Source: Bacteroidota bacterium (GTDB lineage Bacteria > Bacteroidota > Bacteroidia > Chitinophagales > LD1). Taken from it: 64,000 bases of DNA. The translations under genes were made by a program, and so were the position numbers. The notes beneath the pieces were generated by a model, which made no database searches, was not told the DNA's origin, and worked only from the letters and a program-made list of their open reading frames with translations. The stretch is from NCBI GenBank assembly GCA_018267385.1, contig JAFDYN010000006.1:62001-126000 (forward strand). The letters are read 5' to 3'. Below are positions 1-9,589 of this stretch, one piece after another (the stretch's first letter is position 1; the number at the start of each line of letters is the position of its first letter).

Positions 1-834
1 AGCGTGACTGTCACTCAGCCTGCTGCCTTCAGTGCCTCAGTGAGCGTCACGTCCTCTTCCAAGGCATGTCCTTGCAATGGTGCTGCTACTATCACTCCCT
101 CTGGTGGTACCTGGCCCTATGCCTATAGCTGGAACGGGACCAGCGGCAGCGCTTCTATGAGTGGGCTTTGCGGCGGTTCCTATGCTGTCACTGTCACAGA
201 TATAGCCGGTTGTACCTATCCAGTTACTGTCAGTGTACCAGGTACAGCAGCACTTAGCGTTTCAGTTAGTTCGGCATGCTTCAGTGCTAACGCCCCTAGT
301 GCCGCCAGTCTGACAGCTACGGTTACAGGTGGCAACTCTGCATTCACATACAGTTGGTCTGCTAGCGGTCCGGCCTCTGGTACTATAGTGGGTACCACGA
401 CCGCAGCCACTATAACGGCTTACTATCCGACTGCTAGTGGTGCAGGCAAATGTACCCGGTACAACGTGACCGTGACAGATAGCAAAGGATGTACAGTTAC
501 TGCATACACGGATGTATGTACAGCGGATGCATGCAAGACAAACAACAGCGTCGATCTGAGCAGCCTGGGCGAGATCGCTAGTACAGACAATATACTGCAG
601 GTATACCCTAATCCATCTTCAGACCACATATCTGTCAGCTATCATGCAGATGCACTGCAGAGCGGATCTATACGTCTCATAGATGCCCTGGGACGTGTAG
701 TATATACGTGTGAGGTGAGTGGCGCATCTGGTGTCAAGGATGTCGATGTGGCATCTCTGGCGGTAGGCACTTACATTGTAGTACTCGATAGCGCAGGCCA
801 TAACATAGGTATTACCAATATCGTCAAGAGATGA
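1..834 (+). CDS. T9SS-sorted repeat surface protein, C-terminal part (5' end outside window)
   Basis: The frame is open from the left edge, so this is the C-terminal end of a longer secreted protein. Two Ig-like/SprB-type units are visible, each ending in a VTVTD..GCT motif (near residues 60-70 and 155-165 of the visible part). They are rich in Ser, Thr and Gly, as in gliding-motility adhesin repeats. The last ~75 residues form a type A T9SS sorting domain: a YPNPSSDHISV start, a core like LIDALGRVVY, and a GTYIVVL..GHNIGITNIVKR end. This predicts export through the outer membrane and cell-surface anchoring or release. No catalytic domain is visible. A terminator-like hairpin follows. The exact role is unknown. 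Confidence 0.85.
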   Translation, partial: SVTVTQPAAFSASVSVTSSSKACPCNGAATITPSGGTWPYAYSWNGTSGSASMSGLCGGSYAVTVTDIAGCTYPVTVSVPGTAALSVSVSSACFSANAPSAASLTATVTGGNSAFTYSWSASGPASGTIVGTTTAATITAYYPTASGAGKCTRYNVTVTDSKGCTVTAYTDVCTADACKTNNSVDLSSLGEIASTDNILQVYPNPSSDHISVSYHADALQSGSIRLIDALGRVVYTCEVSGASGVKDVDVASLAVGTYIVVLDSAGHNIGITNIVKR

Positions 835-870
835 CCATGACATTTCTATAGCATAGTCATATGCATCGGG

Positions 871-903
871 ATCACCTGCTTTCTCCGGAGGGCAGGTGAT
901 TTT
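871..903 (+). terminator. Rho-independent terminator-like hairpin
   Basis: A perfect 9-bp stem (ATCACCTGC at 871-879, GCAGGTGAT at 892-900) with a 12-nt loop is followed by TTT. It lies 37 bp after the stop of the surface protein and 66 bp before the convergent M28 peptidase. The short T run makes it a modest terminator. Confidence 0.6.
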
Positions 904-968
904 ATGATATGGCGTGAGAAAAGGATCGCGATCATTCCCTTGCCGCCGGATCGGGGCAGAATTCCCGA

Positions 969-2210
969 CTAGAAGGTTACAGAAAACTCCTTCTTTTCTC
1001 CTCCTCTTTTTACGATCACTTTGGTGGTCTTGCCCTTGTCAAACTTATTCAGCGCGTCCACGTAGCTGTAGATATCCTTCACCGGATAATCGCCCAGCTG
1101 GATGATCACGTCGTCTGCCTTGAGGCCGGCCTTCTGTGCAGGTTTATTGTCTGACACACCGTCTACGCGCACACCCGGCTTGTCATAGGCGTAGTCCGGC
1201 ATGATGCCCATTGACACTTTGAAGGTGGACGTCTTTGACTCATGTGTAGACGTTTTCTGAAAGGCCAGCTTAGGATAATTCTGAACGGAGTCTACTACCA
1301 GCTTTGCCAGGTCTATCACTCGCTTCTCCCCTTCGTAGTTGATCTTGTCAGCTACATCGGTCGGCTTGTGATAGTCGCTATGCTGCCCGGTGAAGAAGAA
1401 CAGTACCGGAATATCCTTCAGGTAGAAGGAGGTCTGGTCTGAGGGACCTATCCCCGCAGAGTCATACTTCAGCACGACATCTGAGCGCGTATTATTCAGC
1501 ATAGGCTCCCAGATACTGCTCGTGCCTGTACCGTAGACTATCACCTTGCGCGTAGAGTCATTGAGGCGGCCTATCATATCCATATTGATCATGCAGTCGG
1601 TCTCGTACAGCGGGATAGTAGGATGGTTCACATAGTACTTGCTACCTATCAGCCCTGCCTCCTCTGCCGAGAAGCAGATGAAAAGTATGTTGTACTTCTC
1701 CGTCACACCATTGCTCGTGAAGATCCGCGCCAGCTCCAGTACGCCTGCCGTACCGGAGGCATTGTCGTCAGCGCCGTGATGTATCTTGCCCTTAGGATTT
1801 GCGTCGAGCGAGTTGCCCCGAGTGCCATCGCCCAGATGGTCATAGTGCGCTCCTATCACGATGGTATACTCTGCCTTATTGTCCAGCAGGCCTATCACAT
1901 TCGTGCCGTGGTACAGCTCACCGGTAGTAGCCTCCGCAGTATCATGTGGGTTCTTTGACATGTGATAGGTGAAGTGCTGGTAGAAGCTATTCTCCGCTGT
2001 CCCCTTGGGCGTGAGGCCATATTTCTTAAACTCGGCAGCGAGGTATTTCTGCGCCAGCTTCTCTCCTTCTGATCCGGGCATACGGCCACCCAGCTCATCA
2101 GAGGCCAAGTAGGTGATATGCTTCCTGATATTGCTTACTTCAGCCTTTTGGCCGTAGGCAGTGATAGTAGTTAGTGACAGCAGTACACAGCAGGTCAATA
2201 TTCTTTTCAT
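969..2210 (-). CDS. M28 family zinc aminopeptidase with C-terminal PDZ domain
   Basis: Predicted secreted metallo-aminopeptidase of 413 aa. An N-terminal signal peptide ends near residue 20 (TAYG|Q). The M28 domain (about 25-315) has the two-zinc ligand set in order: H122 in GAHYDHLGDG, the D148/D149 pair in HHGADDNASG, E183/E184 in SAEEAGLIGS, D211 in NMDMIGR, and H281 in SDYHKPTD. Residues 340-413 form a PDZ domain, seen in a minority of bacterial M28 peptidases, where it may help bind substrate or gate access. The start fits the signal peptide. The next gene upstream on the same strand, a PD40 propeller protein, ends 44 bp away, so the two may be co-transcribed and both act in the periplasm or outside. 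The natural substrate is not predictable. Confidence 0.92.
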   Translation of the reverse strand: MKRILTCCVLLSLTTITAYGQKAEVSNIRKHITYLASDELGGRMPGSEGEKLAQKYLAAEFKKYGLTPKGTAENSFYQHFTYHMSKNPHDTAEATTGELYHGTNVIGLLDNKAEYTIVIGAHYDHLGDGTRGNSLDANPKGKIHHGADDNASGTAGVLELARIFTSNGVTEKYNILFICFSAEEAGLIGSKYYVNHPTIPLYETDCMINMDMIGRLNDSTRKVIVYGTGTSSIWEPMLNNTRSDVVLKYDSAGIGPSDQTSFYLKDIPVLFFFTGQHSDYHKPTDVADKINYEGEKRVIDLAKLVVDSVQNYPKLAFQKTSTHESKTSTFKVSMGIMPDYAYDKPGVRVDGVSDNKPAQKAGLKADDVIIQLGDYPVKDIYSYVDALNKFDKGKTTKVIVKRGGEKKEFSVTF

Positions 2211-2254
2211 CTCTCAGTATTTTTTCCGTCTCAAATCTACAATTTTCCCGCAGG

Positions 2255-3307
2255 TCACTCTTTCCAGTCGGCTATGAAGAGATTGGTATCATGCGTGCCG
2301 TGGTTATCCCTGTTGCTGGACCAGACCAGTTTCTTGCCATCATGCGAGAACATCGGGAAGGCATTGAAATAGCTCTCCGTCGTGATCTTTTCCAGCCAGG
2401 AGCCGTCCAGGTTGACGGTGTAGAGGTGAAAGTCATAGCCGCGCTGAGAGGCATGATTGGACGAGAAGATGATCTTATTGCCCGCTGGTGTGAAGTAGGG
2501 TGCCCAGTTGGCCTTGCCGAGATGGGTCACCTGCCTGAGGTCAGAGCCGTCTGCATTGCAGGTATAGATCTCCATATTGGTAGGCGCTACGAGGCCCTGC
2601 GCGAGAAAGTCCTTGTACTCCTTGATCTCCTCAGGGGTCTTTGGCCGTGATGCGCGGAAGACGAGCTTCTTGCTATCTGGCGAGAAGAAAGCGCCACCAT
2701 CGTAGCCCAGCTCATTGGTGATCTGCTTTACATCTGAGCCGTCCAGATTCATGGTATAGATCTCGAGATCGCCGCTGCGCATAGAGGTGAAAACGATCTT
2801 CTTGCCATCAGGCGAGATCGTAGCCTCCGCATCGTAGCCTTTTGTGTTGGTCAGTTGTTTTGTGATCTTGCCCCAGCGGTCGGCCACAAAGATGTCAAAG
2901 TCACTATAGATAGGCCAGAGGTATTTATGGTCTGCGCGTGGCGCTGGTTTAGGCGGGCAGGTATCTGCGCCGAGGTGCGTAGAGGCATAGAGAATGTGCT
3001 TGCCATCAGGCAGGAAGAAAGAGCAGGTGGTCCTCCCCTTACCCGTGCTCACCATAGACGGGCGGTAGGCAGTATCGCGCTCTGCGCGGGCTATCTCTAC
3101 ATCAAATATCTGGTCGCACTGCAAGCCCCACTTAGGGTTGGTCACCTGCACACTGAGGTAGCGATCGTCAAAGCTGAAGTAGGCCTCTGCATTATCACCG
3201 CCGTAGCTGAGCTGCCGGATATTGGAGAGGTGCTTTGACTCATTGGCTTCCTGCGCAGAGGCGCAGAGCGAGATGGCACATAGGATAGCTGTAGCGATCT
3301 TTTTCAT
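2255..3307 (-). CDS. TolB-like PD40 beta-propeller periplasmic protein
   Basis: 350-aa exported protein with a signal peptide ending near residue 19 (CASAQ). The rest is a beta-propeller of WD40-like PD40 repeats. Clear copies are SPDGKKIVFTSMRSGDLEIY, SPDSKKLVFRASR, TPAGNKIIFSSN and SHDGKKLVWSSNRD, each followed by a TMNLDGSDVKQIT-type strand. Such propellers occur in TolB and in the N-terminal half of S9 peptidases; the hydrolase half is absent, so a binding or scaffold role is likelier than catalysis. It is encoded directly upstream of the M28 peptidase in the same direction, which suggests a shared role in processing or binding peptides. The partner is unknown. Confidence 0.85.
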   Translation of the reverse strand: MKKIATAILCAISLCASAQEANESKHLSNIRQLSYGGDNAEAYFSFDDRYLSVQVTNPKWGLQCDQIFDVEIARAERDTAYRPSMVSTGKGRTTCSFFLPDGKHILYASTHLGADTCPPKPAPRADHKYLWPIYSDFDIFVADRWGKITKQLTNTKGYDAEATISPDGKKIVFTSMRSGDLEIYTMNLDGSDVKQITNELGYDGGAFFSPDSKKLVFRASRPKTPEEIKEYKDFLAQGLVAPTNMEIYTCNADGSDLRQVTHLGKANWAPYFTPAGNKIIFSSNHASQRGYDFHLYTVNLDGSWLEKITTESYFNAFPMFSHDGKKLVWSSNRDNHGTHDTNLFIADWKE

Positions 3308-3386
3308 ACAGAGAGATAGATTTTTGCGGCAAATAAAGGAAAGCGTCGTGCTAATATTGTCATAGTATTGTCATGAAAGAATATGA

Positions 3387-5183
3387 TCAATCTACATTGA
3401 TAATGTCAGGGGTAAAGAGATCCTTCTTGACCGGGGTACGGTTGCTGATCGTATTGCCCATGAGGCTAAACTGGCGCTGATCCGGTACGTGGAGTCCGGG
3501 ATAGTAGGCCAGTGTGACCTCCAGGAAGCCGAGGCCTATGCCGAGATTGCGCAGGCGAAAGCCAAGGCCCACCCCTGACTGAAAGAACCGGTACTGCGGC
3601 TGCGGCTGGTAGACCGAGAGGTCTGCGAAAACAAAGTAGCTAGTAGAGAAGCCTAGTATGGGCTTGGTATAATAAAAATCCGCCTCATAGCTGAAAGCAT
3701 ACGTACGTACACCACGCAGGTAGAGCGAACTGAGCCCGCGAAGGCCTGTGGCATTATTCACGATCAGCTCACGGCCATCAGGGCGGCTAAAGCCGAGACG
3801 GATGTTATTGGTCAGGAAGCTGCGCCAGTTCCACCGGCCCATCTTGACGGGTATAGAGTAGAAAGTATTTTCCCAGCTGATTAGGCCCTGATCTATGGTA
3901 TGCGGATTTACAAAGCCACCACCCTTGATATAGGTCAGGTAGTATCCCGCATTCACGAATGACACGCCGTACTGGAGGGCCAGTGCCATATAGGTGCGCC
4001 GCTGTAGAATCTCATCCATCTGAAAACCGCCGATGAGCGCAGCGCTCACTCCTCGGGGGAAGTACTCCGCCTTGTCCAGGCTGTACACATTGTGGTCTAT
4101 GTAGTAGTCCCACTGTGCTATGCCCATCGCGCCGAGGATATTATTCTGGTCTATGAAGTTGATGATATTGCCGGGGCCTGTCACATATGGCCGCTCTATA
4201 TAGTCTGTTCGCTGCGCCCGCGCTGCTACTACAAATCTGCTCAGGGGGTATTTCGCCTGTAGCTTCCCACCTAGCTTGAAGGACTTGGCCAGCCAGAAAT
4301 CCTGCGTGATGGTAGAGACCCACGAGTTGGCATAGGTGGCGTTTTCTGTGGGCAGGATCAGGTCATTCCTGTGGCCGGATACGAGTATGCGGCCTGCCCA
4401 CTCAGCCTTGCTGGAGTAGAAGTTTCGCGTCACGGCCAGTGTGCCTCCCTGATTGAGGATATCATAGGCTCCGTCCAGTCCCACATTGATAAAGGAGTGG
4501 CGGATATTGTTGTACGTGTAGTTGAGGTGTACACGATAGGCGTCAAATTTTCTGAAGTAAAACGACCCATCTACCTGCAGTATCTGCGAGAGGCCAAACA
4601 TATTATTGAACTGGAGGCCCACCTGCACATAGTTGTACCCCGCAGAGGTCACAAAGCCGATATTCCACCGGTCACGCACGAAGATGGTCACGTCTACCAT
4701 ATCATCACCTATCTCCTCTACCAGTATACGGATATCCTTATAGATGTTTTTCTCCCAGAGGTTGCGCTCCGTATCGGCAAATAGCTGAGGGTCTACCTTG
4801 TCACCTTCCTGAAAGAGGACCTCATTTTTGATCACCTGGTCGCGTGTGCTAAATTGGAATTTATTGGCCCGGGCCTGCAGTTTGGTAGGGTGATAGTAGT
4901 AGGGTGAGTCCAGGCTCACGCCATAGGGATAGACCACCTCTACCTCCAGGCGACGGATGGTCTTGCCCTTGTAGCACTCAAAGGCCTTGGCGTCTTCTAT
5001 CGGTCGGTCTATGCGGATATCACAGTAGTTGAGAAACGATAAGATCTTGATGGCCTTTTTGATCTTAGGGTTCTTCTTCAGCTCGTCAAATCGCACCGTA
5101 GTACGTACGCGTACACGGCTGGAGTCCTGCGCAGCGAGGGCGGAGCAGCACACGAGGGATATGAGCAGCAGAAGACACTTCAT
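3387..5183 (-). CDS. BamA/Omp85-family-like outer membrane beta-barrel protein
   Basis: 598-aa protein with a signal peptide (cleavage after about residue 18, ALAAQ). The N-terminal ~170 residues are POTRA-like, with segments such as GKTIRRLEVEVVYPYGV, EVLFQEGDKVDPQLFADTER and VDVTIFVRDRW. The C-terminal ~400 residues alternate hydrophobic and aromatic strands typical of a 16-strand outer-membrane barrel. It resembles the Omp85/TamA/surface-antigen D15 group, but it is much shorter than BamA (about 800 aa) and carries one or two POTRA units rather than five. A role in outer-membrane protein assembly or export is plausible. It is probably an accessory paralogue rather than BamA itself. hldD, needed for the lipopolysaccharide core, lies just upstream on the same strand. 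Confidence 0.75.
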   Translation of the reverse strand: MKCLLLLISLVCCSALAAQDSSRVRVRTTVRFDELKKNPKIKKAIKILSFLNYCDIRIDRPIEDAKAFECYKGKTIRRLEVEVVYPYGVSLDSPYYYHPTKLQARANKFQFSTRDQVIKNEVLFQEGDKVDPQLFADTERNLWEKNIYKDIRILVEEIGDDMVDVTIFVRDRWNIGFVTSAGYNYVQVGLQFNNMFGLSQILQVDGSFYFRKFDAYRVHLNYTYNNIRHSFINVGLDGAYDILNQGGTLAVTRNFYSSKAEWAGRILVSGHRNDLILPTENATYANSWVSTITQDFWLAKSFKLGGKLQAKYPLSRFVVAARAQRTDYIERPYVTGPGNIINFIDQNNILGAMGIAQWDYYIDHNVYSLDKAEYFPRGVSAALIGGFQMDEILQRRTYMALALQYGVSFVNAGYYLTYIKGGGFVNPHTIDQGLISWENTFYSIPVKMGRWNWRSFLTNNIRLGFSRPDGRELIVNNATGLRGLSSLYLRGVRTYAFSYEADFYYTKPILGFSTSYFVFADLSVYQPQPQYRFFQSGVGLGFRLRNLGIGLGFLEVTLAYYPGLHVPDQRQFSLMGNTISNRTPVKKDLFTPDIINVD

Positions 5184-5250
5184 GGGCGGCCGGGACCTGA
5201 GAGGTTTACCTGTACAGACGTAAGTTACGCAAAAACACGGCCAGTTGTAT

Positions 5251-5367
5251 GATTTACTGAATTACAGGTTTACTGAATTACCAATTAAAATGCCTTTTAA
5301 CCAAATAGAGATATAGAGACATAGAAAATCCAATCTGTACATCCGTAAATCTGTAATTCAGTAAATC
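5251..5367. repeat. Inverted TTTACTGAATTAC repeat element
   Basis: Two tandem copies of TTTACTGAATTAC at 5253-5280 are matched by an inverted copy (GTAATTCAGTAAATC) at 5353-5367. The same short motif recurs in intergenic DNA at 22690-22724 and 56159-56189. Between the arms lies an AT-rich stretch with AGAGACATAGAAAATC (5315-5330), which also recurs near 6475-6490. Confidence 0.6.
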
Positions 5368-5372
5368 TAAAA

Positions 5373-6344
5373 TCACAGCACATACGCCTCGCTCAGAAAC
5401 TTGACGTACCGCTGTGCGCCCTCCTGTATGGTAGTGAATGACTGGTCATAGCCCGCAGCGCGCAGCTTATCCATCTTTGCCTCTGTGTAGTACTGGTACT
5501 TATCACGTATATCTGCCGGTATGGGTATGAACTCTATGTGCGGCTCTACGCCCATGGCAGCAAAGGTGCTTTGCGCCAGCTCGATAAAGGTATTGGCATG
5601 GCCCGTGCCGGCATTGTAGATACCATTAGCCGGGCGGTTTTGATAGAAGAAGAGGAGGAGGTCTACCACATCACGCACATAGATGAAATCACGGAGCTGC
5701 TCGCCATCCTTGTAGCGCGGATCGTGAGACTGAAATAGCTTCAGCCGGCCTGTCTGGCGTATCTGATGGTAGGCGTGATAGATCACCGAGGCCATGCGGC
5801 CCTTGTGGCTCTCGTAGGGGCCGTAGACATTAAAGAACTTCAGCCCCGCCCATACCGGTGGGCGCCGACTGCTCTCCAGCACGTGCATATCAAAGAGCTG
5901 CTTGGACAGGCCGTAGGGATTGAGCGGCTTGAGCTGTGGTATGATGGCCTCATCATCGCCAAAGCCCAGCTCGCCCATGCCATAGGTGGCCGCACTGCTG
6001 GCATAGACCATCGGTATCTGGTGCACACTGCATATCTCCCACAGTATTTTGCTGTACGAGAGATTGAGCGAGTCCAGCACGCGGAAATCAAACTCACCCG
6101 TATCGGTACGCGCACCGAGGTGAAAGACAAAAGACACCTCTCCCGCATGATCGGTAAACCACTCCGGGAATGCATCTCTGTCCATACGCTCCAGCCCTGC
6201 CAGCTCCTCTACATTGGAGTACTTGGCCGAGTAGCGATCCTCGGGAAACCGGTCTACCAGCAGCATATCTGTGATGCCGAGCTTGAGCAGCGCCCTCACC
6301 AGATTGCCCGCTATGAAGCCCGCTGCACCTGTCACTACTATCAT
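5373..6344 (-). CDS. hldD: ADP-L-glycero-D-manno-heptose 6-epimerase
   Basis: 323-aa extended short-chain dehydrogenase that converts ADP-D-glycero-heptose to ADP-L-glycero-heptose for the lipopolysaccharide inner core; cytoplasmic. The Rossmann motif GAAGFIAGN sits at the very N-terminus. The catalytic YxxxK is Y144/K148 in NPYGLSKQLFD. Family signatures include YASSAATYG, FFNVYGPYESHKGRMASV, DFIYVRDVVD, GIYNAGTGHANTF and a KLRAAGYDQSF C-terminal motif. I start it at the ATG at 6344, because the Rossmann strand begins there; an in-frame extension to 6515 has no family similarity. Length matches the family (310-330 aa). Confidence 0.95.
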   Translation of the reverse strand: MIVVTGAAGFIAGNLVRALLKLGITDMLLVDRFPEDRYSAKYSNVEELAGLERMDRDAFPEWFTDHAGEVSFVFHLGARTDTGEFDFRVLDSLNLSYSKILWEICSVHQIPMVYASSAATYGMGELGFGDDEAIIPQLKPLNPYGLSKQLFDMHVLESSRRPPVWAGLKFFNVYGPYESHKGRMASVIYHAYHQIRQTGRLKLFQSHDPRYKDGEQLRDFIYVRDVVDLLLFFYQNRPANGIYNAGTGHANTFIELAQSTFAAMGVEPHIEFIPIPADIRDKYQYYTEAKMDKLRAAGYDQSFTTIQEGAQRYVKFLSEAYVL

Positions 6345-6721
6345 ACGGGCAAATGTAATTTTTAATTGAAAATACCCAATCGCAATTTGATAACGGGCGT
6401 GCAGCAGGCGTATTGTGACTGGCAGGTGTACCAGCGTGGCTGGATCACAATGTGAAATACATTTTAGCCACATGGAGACATAGAAAATGCAAGTAATTCT
6501 ACCAATCAGCTCCACCCTCCTGCCATACCGCCATTTTGTCTCGTACGCACAGGGGCTCCGGCGCAGTGTTAATATTTATGGCAGAAAATGTGCGTTTTAC
6601 GTGTCATATTAGTGTCAGCAGTATTAATTATTTCAAAAAAGCGGCGGCTGGCAAGCATTTCGCAGTAAAAAAAGCAACGCTTGCTATATAGCCTCACTCT
6701 ATATAGCATACGAGACGAGGG
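6345..6721. other. Divergent intergenic region between hldD and the AAA+ ATPase
   Basis: The 377 bp hold the promoters of two divergent genes. A dispersed-repeat fragment, GGAGACATAGAAAATGC, lies at about 6474-6490 and resembles 5315-5330. A perfect inverted repeat is at 6683-6707. No credible gene is seen; the open frame on the minus strand continuing from hldD lacks family similarity. Confidence 0.5.
6683..6707 (+). promoter_or_regulatory. Perfect GCTATATAG inverted repeat before the AAA+ start codon
   Basis: GCTATATAG (6683-6691) and CTATATAGC (6699-6707) form a 9-bp perfect dyad with a 7-nt spacer, ending 14 nt before the ATG of the AAA+ gene. It could be an operator or a 5' leader hairpin controlling translation. 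No T run follows it, so a terminator is unlikely. Confidence 0.5.
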
Positions 6722-9295
6722 ATGAAGAACTATAAATTTAAGACGCTGAAGATATTCGCCTCTGATGAGTGGCTGGCAAACCGCACCCGCGAGTACCGCA
6801 CCGTGTATGACAAGAGCGAACTGACCTATGTATCTGCCGAGCTGGCGTTTTACAATAAGCAGTTTGACGAGGCTGACTGGGAGGCGCACATACGCATCAA
6901 GGCATACGCCCATACCGGCCCCGATAAACGCGAGATATGTAACCAGGAGGAGCGCCGCAAGGTACGTCTGGATGAGAATGTGGTCTATGTCAATAAAGGC
7001 TGGGGCACTGCCAATGCCGGCACCTTCTGGGCAGAGGGCGAGTATAGCTGGGAGGCATACATAGATGAAGAGTTGGTGGGCAGCCGTCACTTCTTTGTAG
7101 AAAATGCAGGCGCTGTGACGCTGCAGAGCAACCCCTACTTTGATGTAAAATCCATCCGCTTCTTTACCGGCGACTACAATGCGGTGAATAACGACCACAA
7201 GATCTACCTTCGTACCATAGACCGCGAGCATACGCAGTACCTGTATATAGAGTTTCTGGCGCAGAATAAGCTGCTGAAGCCTTGGAACTGCGAGATCGTA
7301 TTCAACTGGTACAATGCTGCCGGCCTGCTGAAGGCGCGCATAGAGCGATTCCGCAAGGTCAAAGGCGAGGAGAATGAGCAGATCACCTTCAATGAAGGCT
7401 GGGGAAACGATACCCCCGGCACCTGGAAGGACAGCAACTACCGCCTCGAGATCACCTTTATGGACTGCGTGATAGCCATCCTGCACCTCGAAACCGGAGA
7501 GGATGATGTAGAGGGCGATGTGACCATAGAGCACGTGCCGCACCCGCACATAGCTATAGCCACGCCCGACGAGCCGGAGGAAACACTCGATATGCAGCTC
7601 CTGCGCCTCGGAGAGCTGGTGGGCCTCGAGGAGCTAAAAAAAGAGATCACCAATCACATCTCCTACCTCAACTTCCTCAAGATACGCAAGGAGCGAGGTT
7701 TCAATGACTCAGAGACGATCAACCTGCATAGCGGCTTCGTAGGAAACCCCGGCACGGGCAAGACCACTGTGGTCAAGCGCCTCGGGCAGATCTATAAGTC
7801 CATGGGCCTGCTCAGCAAAGGCCATGTGAAAGAAATAGACCGCAGCCACCTGATCGGTGAATATATAGGGCAAACCGCACCAAAGGTCAAAAAGGTACTG
7901 GAGGAAGCAAAGGGCGGTATTCTCTTCATTGATGAGGCCTATGCACTATCACGTGAGGGGGAGGATGCTAAGGACTTTGGCAAGGAGGCGATAGAGGTTT
8001 TGATCAAAGAAATGAGTGATGGTACTGGTGATATTGCCGTGATGTTTGCCGGCTATCCCAAGGAGATGGAGACCTTTCTCAAGTCTAACCCCGGCCTCAA
8101 ATCGCGTATTGCAAATTATTTCCACTTTGAGGATTTCACACCTGACGAGCTGCACGCTATAGCGATCAAGGCCGCACTGGACCGCAATGTGATCCTGACC
8201 GATGAGGCCAGCACCTATCTGGGCGAGCAGCTCATGGAGGGCTTCAGAAATCGTGATCGTACCTTTGGCAATGCGCGCTACGCGATCAGCCTCATAGAGG
8301 AGGCCAAGATGAACCTCGGCCTGCGTATGATGAAGCAACCCGACCTGAAGGACGCCAGCAAGGAGGCGTTGAGCACGATAGAGAAGGAAGACATAGAGCT
8401 GGTATTCAAACAGCGCGATAAAAAGAAGTACCACATCACGATCAATGAGCGCCTGCTGCAGAGCGCTATGGACGAGCTGAATGAACTCGTGGGCATAGAC
8501 AATATCAAGAACGAGATCAATGAGCTGGTGAAGCTGATACGCTTCTACAATGACATAGGCAAGGACGTACTGAATAAGTTCTCGCTGCATACCGTATTTC
8601 TAGGCAATCCCGGCACGGGTAAGACCACTGTAGCGCGCATCATGGGCAAGATATTCAAAGCCCTGGGCCTGCTCGAGAGGGGCCATATGATAGAGCTGGA
8701 CAAGCAGGGCCTCGTGGCAGGCTATGTAGGCCAGACAGCTATCAAGACAGACGAGAAGATACGCGAGGCCAAAGGAGGCGTGCTCTTCATAGACGAGGCC
8801 TATGCGCTCAGTGAGGGCAATGATTTTGGCCGTGAGGCCATAGAGACGCTGCTGAAGCGGATGGAGGATATGCGTGGTGACTTTGCCGTGATCGTAGCGG
8901 GCTATACAGAGCCTATGAACCGGTTTCTGGAGAGCAATCCGGGCCTCAAGTCACGCTTTGACCGTATCTATACCTTCGGCGACTACACGCATGAGGAGCT
9001 TTTCAAAATAGCGATCAACCTCTTCCGCTCAGAGAAAGTGCGCCTCACAGATGCGGCCTATGACTATCTGCAAAAGTACGTGAAGCACATGTACGAGACG
9101 CGAGACAAATACTTTGGTAATGCACGCGAGATTCGCAAGATGGTGCAGGATATCATACAGAATCAGAACCTGCGCCTGGCCGGTATAGACAAAGCTGCGC
9201 GTACACCCGAGATGCTGGAGAGCATCACGCTGGAAGACCTCTCAGATCTCAAGATGGATGAAGGCAAGCGCAAGGGACTCGGGTTTAAGTATTGA
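6722..9295 (+). CDS. Double AAA+ ATPase of the CbxX/SpoVK type with a duplicated N-terminal domain
   Basis: 857 aa. Two AAA+ modules of the CbxX/CfqX (SpoVK) class follow each other. Walker [10 protein letters not shown] starts at residue 341 and again at 628; each has a matching Walker [13 protein letters not shown] and [12 protein letters not shown], and a conserved NPGLKSR segment plus an FGNAR arginine-finger-like motif. Tandem CbxX modules suggest a hexameric remodelling machine with two rings. The first ~265 residues are not recognised but look like an internal duplication: two ~130-aa halves, each with an N(K/E)GWG...GTW/F motif followed by beta strands (residues ~92 and ~225). This may be a substrate or partner domain. 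The gene is monocistronic, with a hairpin just upstream of the start. No partner gene is adjacent and the substrate is unknown. Confidence 0.88.
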   Translation: MKNYKFKTLKIFASDEWLANRTREYRTVYDKSELTYVSAELAFYNKQFDEADWEAHIRIKAYAHTGPDKREICNQEERRKVRLDENVVYVNKGWGTANAGTFWAEGEYSWEAYIDEELVGSRHFFVENAGAVTLQSNPYFDVKSIRFFTGDYNAVNNDHKIYLRTIDREHTQYLYIEFLAQNKLLKPWNCEIVFNWYNAAGLLKARIERFRKVKGEENEQITFNEGWGNDTPGTWKDSNYRLEITFMDCVIAILHLETGEDDVEGDVTIEHVPHPHIAIATPDEPEETLDMQLLRLGELVGLEELKKEITNHISYLNFLKIRKERGFNDSETINLHSGFVGNPGTGKTTVVKRLGQIYKSMGLLSKGHVKEIDRSHLIGEYIGQTAPKVKKVLEEAKGGILFIDEAYALSREGEDAKDFGKEAIEVLIKEMSDGTGDIAVMFAGYPKEMETFLKSNPGLKSRIANYFHFEDFTPDELHAIAIKAALDRNVILTDEASTYLGEQLMEGFRNRDRTFGNARYAISLIEEAKMNLGLRMMKQPDLKDASKEALSTIEKEDIELVFKQRDKKKYHITINERLLQSAMDELNELVGIDNIKNEINELVKLIRFYNDIGKDVLNKFSLHTVFLGNPGTGKTTVARIMGKIFKALGLLERGHMIELDKQGLVAGYVGQTAIKTDEKIREAKGGVLFIDEAYALSEGNDFGREAIETLLKRMEDMRGDFAVIVAGYTEPMNRFLESNPGLKSRFDRIYTFGDYTHEELFKIAINLFRSEKVRLTDAAYDYLQKYVKHMYETRDKYFGNAREIRKMVQDIIQNQNLRLAGIDKAARTPEMLESITLEDLSDLKMDEGKRKGLGFKY

Positions 9296-9589
9296 CCATC
9301 CCGCTTATCAGATATTTTAGTCGCAGACCAGGCTTTGCAGCCGGAGCTATTGTGATGCAACGCAGCAAGCCGGGCAGATGATACCGGGCGCGTATATGCC
9401 TCACTATTCCTAGTAGACTTACTATAAACCCGCCAGCACCTCTGACGTACACTCCTGTATCGGCCATGATTCCCCATGCAGTGGCCGTACTGGTAGCCGG
9501 TCCGTCGCATACTCCCCACTATGCTGTATGACCGGGTTTTATTTCACGCCTGCCGTGCCAGGCATCTGTGCTTTTTTAAAACCTCGACT
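9296..9589. other. Intergenic region, no gene seen
   Basis: Between the AAA+ ATPase and the next T9SS protein. No supported gene, tRNA or terminator is evident. Open frames continuing into it from the downstream gene lack a signal peptide and are not credible. Confidence 0.4.

Noticed and set aside
6569..7549. 326-aa minus-strand frame over the AAA+ gene
   Set aside because: Shadow of the AAA+ gene; no recognisable domain or regulatory signal.
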